Below, piece after piece: positions 31,468 through 36,163 of a stretch of 36,163 nucleotides of DNA. Source of the stretch: Phycisphaerae bacterium (lineage in GTDB: Bacteria; Planctomycetota; Phycisphaerae; SM23-33). The stretch is from NCBI GenBank assembly GCA_016931655.1, contig JAFGEJ010000121.1, forward strand, positions 1 to 36,163, given 5' to 3'. Position numbers and translations under genes: made by a program. The notes below the pieces were generated by a model that was not told the origin of the DNA, did not search any database, and saw only the letters and a program-made list of their open reading frames with translations. Position 1 is the stretch's first letter, and each line of letters starts with the position of its first letter.

Positions 31468-31583
31468 AGTAGCCGGTAGTCGGTAGCCAGTAGTCAGGAG
31501 TCGGTTGTCAACGCCACCGGCTACCCGGCTTCGCCAAGGATTCGCCGGGCAAGCCGGCTACTGACTACCGACTACTGGCTACC
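31468..31583. repeat. TAGTC/TAGCC tandem-inverted repeat
   Basis: Units of TAGTAGCCGGTAGTCGG and TAGCCAGTAGTC on the left face inverted GACTACCGACTACTGGCTACC on the right, with an inner CCGGCTACCCGGCTTCGCC / GGATTCGCCGGGCAAGCCGG hairpin. The same motif forms an inverted repeat at 35208-35282. The stop codon of the 84-aa gene lies inside its right end. Confidence 0.75.
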
Positions 31584-31833
31584 CTAATAGCTGCTGAAGA
31601 ATCGGCCCCGCGAGGGCCAGGAGCTGATTGAACAGGTCCAGTTCATTTCGACTTTCGTGATATCCCGCGACGGCTTGTTTGTATTCGTCCGTCTCGCGCA
31701 GACGCTCGGCCGATCGCTCGAAAATCACGATCCGGTCGATGACGGCGGCGAGGTTCGGATGCTCGACGGCCCAGTCGGCGTACGCCTGCCGGACGGCCTG
31801 CTGCACCGCGCTTTGGACAATATCATTTTCCAT
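31579..31833 (-). CDS. Small helical protein of the phage-like operon
   Basis: An 84-aa soluble, largely helical protein I do not recognise: MENDIVQSAVQQAVRQAYADW, then 'VIDRIVIFERSAERLRETDEYKQAV' and a hydrophobic end 'LLALAGPILQQLLG'. An AAGGAGG precedes the ATG, and the start overlaps the end of the lipoprotein gene by 11 bp, so the two are translationally linked. Its stop codon falls within a short-motif inverted repeat, suggesting that the repeat's insertion may have set the C-terminus. Confidence 0.6.
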   Translation of the reverse strand: MENDIVQSAVQQAVRQAYADWAVEHPNLAAVIDRIVIFERSAERLRETDEYKQAVAGYHESRNELDLFNQLLALAGPILQQLLG

Positions 31834-32320
31834 TGTCGGCCTCCTTTTGTTGCGTGAGTTTCAAAAACTGCTGTTTGAATCGCTCGGAAACGTTCCATTG
31901 CAGGACCGTCAGTTCCTCGGCCATCTGAAGCGCCTCGACGGCCGCGGCGATGTTGTCCTGCTCGACGGCGTGGGTTTCGGTTTCCTTGCGGATCTGCTCA
32001 GCCAGCAGGTCGCGGGCGACGGCGTAGCCTTTTCGCGCGGAGACGATCCAGTCAGCCGACAGCTCGACCGGCTCGCCCCGGGCGTTTTTGAGCTGCCCCG
32101 CCGCGGCCAGGCGAACGTCGGCGTCGAACGCGGCGTCAAGGGCCGCCTGCTGGGCCTGGTATTGACCCACGAGCCGCTCGTGGCTCTGCTGCTGGGTCGT
32201 GGCCGTGGCGGCGAGGCTCTTCTTCGCGACGCCGATCAGATCGACCGTCGCGGTCGGCGAAGCACAGCCGGGCAGTAGCATCGCCAGAAACAATACAAGA
32301 TGTTTACGATATGCGTGCAT
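31823..32320 (-). CDS. Predicted lipoprotein of the phage-like operon
   Basis: A 165-aa lipoprotein: signal segment LVLFLAMLLPGC with a lipobox (LPGC, Cys19), then ASPTATVDLIG. The rest is a long helical, Ala/Gln/Glu-rich stretch likely to form a coiled coil (SHERLVGQYQAQQAALDAAF; EALQMAEELTVLQWNVSERF). GGAGG lies seven bases upstream of the ATG. It overlaps the preceding gene by 17 bp and the following by 11 bp. A lipoprotein with coiled coil beside small membrane proteins is reminiscent of phage spanin-type lysis genes, but no direct homology is recognised. Confidence 0.7.
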   Translation of the reverse strand: MHAYRKHLVLFLAMLLPGCASPTATVDLIGVAKKSLAATATTQQQSHERLVGQYQAQQAALDAAFDADVRLAAAGQLKNARGEPVELSADWIVSARKGYAVARDLLAEQIRKETETHAVEQDNIAAAVEALQMAEELTVLQWNVSERFKQQFLKLTQQKEADNGK

Positions 32321-32582
32321 GGTGCAGTTCCTCCTTCAGTTCGTGGAGAATGCGGGTTTGTTCCTTCTGGTGTTCGACGAACCGCACGAGGGCGGCGGTG
32401 TTTTTGTCGATCACGTCGGTGAGGCAGGCGAGTTTCTGCTCGTCGCGGCCGATGCGCTGATGGGCCTCGGTGATCTGCTGTTCGCGCGTGCGATTCAGCC
32501 GTCGCTCCGCCAGCCACATCGCGCCCATCAGCCCCGCGGCGCCGAAACTCGTCAGGTCGGATACCAAACTGAGAAGAGTCAT
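32304..32582 (-). CDS. Small membrane/coiled-coil protein of the phage-like operon
   Basis: A 92-aa protein with one N-terminal membrane segment (LVSDLTSFGAAGLMGAMWLAE) followed by a basic and heptad-like helix (QHQ-type repeats: 'QQITEAHQRIGRDEQKLACL', 'NTAALVRFVEHQKEQTRIL'). AGGAG eight bases before the ATG supports the start. This single-helix plus coiled-coil plan is seen in phage hemolysin/XhlA-like and holin-associated proteins. It heads a four-gene overlapping minus-strand set (92, 165, 84 and 71 aa). Confidence 0.6.
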   Translation of the reverse strand: MTLLSLVSDLTSFGAAGLMGAMWLAERRLNRTREQQITEAHQRIGRDEQKLACLTDVIDKNTAALVRFVEHQKEQTRILHELKEELHHARIS

Positions 32583-32716
32583 AAGCGTCTCTCCTTTTTT
32601 TGCGTGGAGGGCAGAGGGTATTGCGCGCCCTACGGCTGCTGCGATTTGAAATTCGTGGGCTTTTTTCGAATTGGTGCGTTACAGTATTCTCATTCGAAGA
32701 ATCGGCGGGTGCGTTT

Positions 32717-33094
32717 ATGAAGACTCTGACACTTCTTCAGCCGTGGGCGTGGCTTGTTATCCACGGGCCTAAACGCTGGGAAAACCGCACGTGGACAACC
32801 ACGTATCGCGGGCCTCTTCTCATTCATGCCGGGCGTTCACGCGCCAGGATGGCCGACGCCTACGCCGATCCCCGTTTGGCCGCCATTTTGCCCGAGCCTT
32901 CGACGTTGTTTTTTTCCGCCGTCATCGGCGTGGTGGACTTATCGGGCATTGAACCCATCGACAGGGTTTTGGGCGAACCGTTCGCGGAGGGTCCGTGGTG
33001 CTGGCGGCTGGCCAATCCCAGGCCGTTGTCCCCGCCCGTACCCATGAAGGGACGGCGACGGCTTTGGGAGACAATGGGCGATTTTATTTTGTAA
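32717..33094 (+). CDS. ASCH domain protein
   Basis: A 125-aa protein made almost entirely of an ASCH domain, a PUA-like RNA-binding fold. The typical N-terminus is visible: 'TLLQPWAWLVIHGPKRWENRTW' (read in pieces), then 'YRGPLLIHAGRS', 'AVIGVVDLSGI' and 'WCWRLANPRPL'. ASCH proteins bind or modify nucleic acids or nucleosides; YqfB-type members hydrolyse N4-acetylcytidine. The ATG at 32717 is chosen over the track's upstream start, whose extension is not protein-like. It is the first of two plus-strand genes inside a minus-strand phage-like region. Confidence 0.85.
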   Translation: MKTLTLLQPWAWLVIHGPKRWENRTWTTTYRGPLLIHAGRSRARMADAYADPRLAAILPEPSTLFFSAVIGVVDLSGIEPIDRVLGEPFAEGPWCWRLANPRPLSPPVPMKGRRRLWETMGDFIL

Positions 33095-33140
33095 ACGTTT
33101 GAGGCCGCGAAGTGGTCGCACGATGCGCGGAGGCGAAATT

Positions 33141-33605
33141 ATGACGGACGAACAAAACAAGTCGGGATGTCTGTTTCCGCCGGAACAAATCCAGTCCTGC
33201 CGCGAACCGGTATTGATCAGCGCCTGTTTTCTCGGCGTTCCCTGCCGCTGGCACGGCCGACGGGCCAAACGTCGCGACGATCTGATCCAGAAATTGAAGA
33301 ATCGTTACGTTCTCGTGCCGGTCTGTCCCGAACAATTGGGAGGAATGCCCACGCCGCGCACCAGCGAAACACTGCACGGAACGGGCGCCCAGGTGCTGGA
33401 CGAAGGCCTTCGGCTTGTCGCGCCGGAAACCGGCCGGGACGTGACCCATTTTCATGTGAACGGCGCAAGGTATCTCTGCGAAATCGCACAGATCGTCGGC
33501 GCCCGGCGGGCCTATCTTAAAGGCGGCAGCCCTTCGTGCGACCGGGACGGCGTCGCCGGTGAAATGCTCCGCCGCGACGGCGTTAACGTGGTGCGGGTTC
33601 CCTGA
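33141..33605 (+). CDS. DUF523 family protein
   Basis: A 154-aa DUF523 member: 'LISACFLGVPCRWHGR' and 'VPVCPEQLGGMPTPR' plus 'RAYLKGGSPSCD' are the characteristic segments, carrying conserved cysteines. The family's biochemical role is unknown to me. GGAGGCG precedes the ATG at 33141. It lies 46 bp behind the ASCH gene on the same strand and is convergent with a DUF488 gene across a 40-bp gap. Confidence 0.87.
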   Translation: MTDEQNKSGCLFPPEQIQSCREPVLISACFLGVPCRWHGRRAKRRDDLIQKLKNRYVLVPVCPEQLGGMPTPRTSETLHGTGAQVLDEGLRLVAPETGRDVTHFHVNGARYLCEIAQIVGARRAYLKGGSPSCDRDGVAGEMLRRDGVNVVRVP

Positions 33606-33645
33606 TTCCTTTCGCGTGCAATCTTCCGGGAACACATCAGACTGC

Positions 33646-34092
33646 TTAGATGTGCCGGATCGCTATTGACGGCCAGGCGTGTTGGAGATATTCAGCCGCC
33701 AGGCGGCGGTGGCAGTGGTGGGACTCGGCCTCGGCGCACAGAAGGCAGGCGTGGTTCAGTTCATCGGGCGTCAGGCCTTGTTGCGGCTGGCGCTGTGCAA
33801 GGATTTCCTTATAACGCTTTTCATAATCATCCCACGTAACCACGCCTTTTTTGTAGTCGTTCAATAACGCCTTCGTCGGGGCAAATTCCATTCGATGGAC
33901 ATAGCTCGCGTTACAAAGACTTCGAAGAAAATACGCCAGGTCGTCCCGCTTGGCGAACCCGGCCAGTTGCGAGCGGTTGAACAGACGCGCGTCGATCACG
34001 CGCCTGATTTCGTACTGGCGCAGCAAGCCAAAAAATTCCTCCGCCGACTTGCCGGCAAAACCAACGGTGAAAAGTTGAATGGAATGATTCAT
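33646..34092 (-). CDS. DUF488 family protein
   Basis: A 148-aa DUF488 protein: N-terminal 'LFTVGFAGKSAEEFFGLLRQ', 'VIDARLFNRSQLAGFAKRDDLAYFL', and C-terminal 'CLLCAEAESHHCHRRLAAEYL', the family's Cys/His hallmark. The function is not established. Its start codon is three bases from a 26-bp palindrome-containing repeat, so the promoter, if it has its own, would lie within or beyond that repeat. DUF488 proteins often occur near mobile elements and DNA-processing genes. Confidence 0.88.
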   Translation of the reverse strand: MNHSIQLFTVGFAGKSAEEFFGLLRQYEIRRVIDARLFNRSQLAGFAKRDDLAYFLRSLCNASYVHRMEFAPTKALLNDYKKGVVTWDDYEKRYKEILAQRQPQQGLTPDELNHACLLCAEAESHHCHRRLAAEYLQHAWPSIAIRHI

Positions 34093-34094
34093 GG

Positions 34095-34182
34095 TGTCAT
34101 TCTACGTGGTGGACCGGGTGGTCCACCACGCAAATTCAGATCCTTCGGCTTCGCTCGAAGACTCACTTCGCTCAGGATGACA
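34095..34182. repeat. Nested element with 26-bp CGTGG palindrome
   Basis: Outer arms TGTCATTCT and AGGATGACA pair. Inside are the palindrome CGTGGTGGACC...GGTCCACCACG (34105-34130, 26 bp, same type as 8835-8900) and a CTTCGGCTTCGC...GCGAAG-like repeat. It begins directly at the DUF488 start codon. Confidence 0.7.
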
Positions 34183-34193
34183 AATATAATGAT

Positions 34194-35186
34194 TCAATTC
34201 GGCGGGGTGGACAGGTCGAACTCGACGACGACCCTGCCGCTGACGTAGATCGTCGGATAGCCGGTGTCGCTGCGGCGGAGGAGGAAGAACTGGTTCGCAC
34301 CGTCGAGGACGGCCTGGAAGGCCTGCCGGACGGCCTCGCCGGTCAGTGTGCCGGGCACGCCCGCCGAGAGGTTCAGCGTGCCGACGTAGGCCGCGTCGTC
34401 CGGCCCCGTGCCGCCGGGCGTCTGCCACGCCAGACTCGCCCCGGGGTTGTACTCATTCCACGTGGGCAGATTCACGGCGAAGTCGATCGGGCGCTTCACG
34501 CGGTAGACTTCCACCTGGCAGGGGGTGTCGGCGGTGATTTCGATTTGGCTCGACGCGCGGGCCGTCGCGCCGGTCAGCCCGCGGATCGGCGAACCGGCGG
34601 CGCGGAACACGGCGTATCCGACGCTCCGCAGCTCGGCTGAGCCGTTGTTGCCGATGGCCTCGCCCATCCAGGGCGTGTCGGGCAGCAGGGAGAACAGGCC
34701 GGTGGTGAAGTAGATCGGCAGAGTCCAGCGGCCTCGGGAAATCCACTCGACGGCCTGGCGCAGTTCGTTGGCGTGGACGGCCTCGGCGAAGTCGCCGGCT
34801 GATAGGCTCGCGTCGGTCCAATCGCTTGTACCGTTGAGCTGTTCAAAGAGCGACACGTCGCCGCCTTCGTTCGGCGCGAGCACGCCGTTTTCGTTTTCGT
34901 CCGCCACCGGCCACAGCCAGGCCATCGCTTCGGGCGTGGGCGGTTCGCCGCCCAGGCCGCCCGCCGCGGGCAGAAGGATCGTGTCGGCGATCTGCTCCCG
35001 CAGGGCCGGCAGCGGAGCGACGGAGATCATCTCCGCGGCGTCGAACGACTGCTCACTTAGATACACCAGTCGGCGGCGGCGGTTGACGGCCTCGGCGAGT
35101 TCCTGCACGTCGCAAAGGCCGATCCACTGCTGGTTCGTCACCCGGCCCTGCGCGTCGGCGTTGGTCCATGCGGGGGTGTAGGACAT
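34194..35186 (-). CDS. Hypothetical phage-appendage-like protein with an EF-hand loop
   Basis: A 330-aa protein I do not recognise. A first half of helical segments contains DENENGVLAPNE at residues 96-107, which fits the 12-residue EF-hand calcium loop (D1, N3, N5, G6, L8, E12). The second half is beta-rich with 'AVFRAAGSPIRGLTGATARAS', 'PCQVEVYRVKRPIDFAVNLPTW' and 'TIYVSGRVVVEF'. Such composition is common in phage tail or surface-appendage proteins. No signal peptide. Upstream lies the 188-aa gene on the same strand; the ribosome-binding site is weak. Function unknown. Confidence 0.6.
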   Translation of the reverse strand: MSYTPAWTNADAQGRVTNQQWIGLCDVQELAEAVNRRRRLVYLSEQSFDAAEMISVAPLPALREQIADTILLPAAGGLGGEPPTPEAMAWLWPVADENENGVLAPNEGGDVSLFEQLNGTSDWTDASLSAGDFAEAVHANELRQAVEWISRGRWTLPIYFTTGLFSLLPDTPWMGEAIGNNGSAELRSVGYAVFRAAGSPIRGLTGATARASSQIEITADTPCQVEVYRVKRPIDFAVNLPTWNEYNPGASLAWQTPGGTGPDDAAYVGTLNLSAGVPGTLTGEAVRQAFQAVLDGANQFFLLRRSDTGYPTIYVSGRVVVEFDLSTPPN

Positions 35187-35207
35187 GGTTCAGACCTGTA
35201 AAAATTG

Positions 35208-35282
35208 GTAACCGGTAGTCAGTAGCCGGTAGTCAGTAGCCGGTTAAAAACTGACTACCGGCTACCGACTACTGACTACTAT
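35208..35282. repeat. TAGTC/TAGCC tandem-inverted repeat, second locus
   Basis: Direct units GGTAGTCAGTAGCC repeated about 2.5 times face an inverted CTGACTACCGGCTACC... series. It carries the same unit as 31468-31583 and lies between the 330-aa and 188-aa genes, ending at the stop codon of the latter. Confidence 0.75.
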
Positions 35283-35848
35283 TACGTGAGATACTTCGCA
35301 TACGCCGGATGATCGAAGACGTATCGCAGCGTGGGGGGATTGCCCGTGTCTTCGATGGCGGTGGCGAGAATGATCGCATCGTTCGGGACGGCCGCCCCCG
35401 GGCCGAGGGCCAGTTCCGCCAGGTTGCGGGCGGTAACGTCCGTCGCGCCGGGTGCGTCGGAAAAAACACCCGCGGGGCTGAGGGCCTGCTCGCGGACGGT
35501 GTACAGCCCGCCGCCCTGGGCGGAGAGGATTTTCGCGGGGAATTGCGCCGTCGCTCCGCCGTTGCCTTCGCCGCCGAGGCGGATGAAGATGACCCATCGG
35601 CCCTCCGCGTCGATGGCGACGGCTTCGGTGTCGGCGGTCAGTTGGCCGGCTGTGTCGGCAGGCTCGGCGAGATTGGTTACGGTAAGCGTTTCGTCGTCGG
35701 CGAATTGCGTCGTGCCGTCGTCAGCGAATTCCACTCGCCGGGCGGTGTAGCGGTTGGCGGCCTGCAGACTCACCAGCCGCACGAGGCACGCGCCGAGAGC
35801 GGCGCCGGCCTGGACCAATGTTCCAAAATGTGCAATGGCATCAGTCAT
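35282..35848 (-). CDS. Hypothetical phage-like protein
   Basis: A 188-aa protein I do not recognise. It starts MTDAIAHFGTLVQAGAALG and continues with a beta-rich region ('WVIFIRLGGEGNGGATAQFPAKI', 'GGGLYTVREQALSP') and acidic stretches, ending 'LRYVFDHPAYAKYLT'. This resembles short phage virion or tail proteins in general style only. I start at the ATG at 35848 because GGAAGG lies seven bases upstream and a duplicate of precisely this beginning exists at 35889-35924; the track starts eight codons earlier. No membrane segment or signal is seen. Confidence 0.55.
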   Translation of the reverse strand: MTDAIAHFGTLVQAGAALGACLVRLVSLQAANRYTARRVEFADDGTTQFADDETLTVTNLAEPADTAGQLTADTEAVAIDAEGRWVIFIRLGGEGNGGATAQFPAKILSAQGGGLYTVREQALSPAGVFSDAPGATDVTARNLAELALGPGAAVPNDAIILATAIEDTGNPPTLRYVFDHPAYAKYLT

Positions 35849-35888
35849 ATCTCCGCCTTCCAAAACCAACATGGCTTGCCGATTTATT

Positions 35889-35924
35889 TTAAAAAATGCC
35901 GAAATGTGCGATCACGTCGGTCAT
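35889..35924 (-). pseudogene. Truncated duplicate of the 188-aa gene start
   Basis: On the minus strand an ATG opens MTDVIAHFGIF and stops. Nine of the first ten residues... match MTDAIAHFGTL except for the conservative changes at positions 4 and 10-11. The DNA is similar but not identical. It lies 40 bp upstream of the intact gene and appears to be the remains of a tandem copy interrupted after about ten codons. Confidence 0.6.
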
Positions 35925-35944
35925 GCTCAGCCCTCGAGAATTAA

Positions 35945-36058
35945 TGTGGCTTGGACCTCTGGTCCAAGTGTCACAGGGGCATCTTGCCCCTGTATTGAGA
36001 CGTGCGTTTCCGCGGGCAGGATGCCCGCGGGACACTTGGGCGAGACGCCCAAGCCACC
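35945..36058. repeat. Nested palindromic element (TGTGGCTTGG type)
   Basis: Outer arms TGTGGCTTGG...CCAAGTGTC and GACACTTGGGC...GCCCAAGCCACCA are inverted copies and each folds on itself. Inside are hairpins CAGGGGCATCTTGCCCCTG and CGCGGGCAGGATGCCCGCG. It has the same build as the elements at 1528, 4752, 22606 and 23461. Confidence 0.85.
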
Positions 36059-36078
36059 ATCTATGGCCTTTTGAGATA

Positions 36079-36163
36079 ATTGAGGCTGTCCAGAAATTAT
36101 CCTGTTGTTTTTTCTTCTCTTCGACCCGAAGGGTCGAGGAGCGTCTGGCCGGGGGTGAGCGAA
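36079..36163. repeat. Second copy of the 4752 element, cut by the window end
   Basis: The 85 bp match 4752-4836 without gaps, including TTGAGGC-GTCC-GAAATTA, TTCGACCCGAAGGGTCGAGG and GCCGGGGGTGAGCGAA. The flank differs at several positions while the palindromic part is identical. The rest of the element lies outside the window. Confidence 0.9.

Noticed and set aside
35208-35282. CRISPR-like array
   Set aside because: Repeated units are 14 bp, without unique spacers of constant length, and change orientation midway; this is a short-motif inverted repeat.

Overview
The window looks like a chromosomal segment of a GC-rich, flagellated, Gram-negative-type bacterium, most likely a planctomycete near the Phycisphaerae. 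This rests on three observations: a secreted protein ending in a PEP-CTERM tail, a split secretome/glycan gene content, and intergenic palindromic and CACAGAG-type repeats of a kind I associate with planctomycete genomes. Taxonomy is inferred from gene content only. No rRNA, tRNA or CRISPR array is visible.

Layout. 1-5300: fabF, convergent with argG, then a secreted protein with two STN-like domains and a small DUF2283 protein. 5400-9800: a glycogen/alpha-glucan module (GH57 amylase-type enzyme and glycogen debranching enzyme) and a two-helix membrane protein. 10000-16700: an ADP-ribosylglycohydrolase-fold protein with a PEP-CTERM anchor, then a minus-strand block with a sugar isomerase-like TIM barrel, mcsB-mcsA (protein arginine phosphorylation) and a sialate O-acetylesterase. 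16800-19050: a strong promoter, a ~600-nt structured leader and rny (RNase Y). 20000-22600: fliD-fliS with a strong terminator. 23700-27200: a surface-glycan operon (nucleotide-sugar epimerase, phosphoglycosyl transferase, ATP-grasp ligase, HAD phosphatase). 27350-30360: a CPBP protease gene followed by a convergent restriction-modification pair (D12-class adenine methylase and NotI-like endonuclease) bracketed by a direct repeat. 30500-36163: a small Cys-rich protein, pterin-4a-carbinolamine dehydratase, and a minus-strand series of phage-like small membrane/lipoprotein/appendage genes. That series is interrupted by an ASCH, a DUF523 and a DUF488 gene.

The most striking feature is what fills the gaps. 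Nearly every intergenic space above ~80 bp contains an element built on one plan: a palindrome (hairpin) at each end, the two ends being inverted copies of each other, often around further hairpins. The primary sequences differ between loci but the architecture repeats. Two copies of one family, behind fabF and rny, fold on paper into the same four-way (cloverleaf-like) structure with compensatory changes. Other highlights are the rny leader as a candidate regulatory RNA, the repeat-bracketed restriction-modification island, and a decayed 11-codon duplicate of a phage-like gene start.

All functions are read from motifs and family knowledge. No searches or folding programs were run, so promoter, RNA-structure and phage assignments are inferences.
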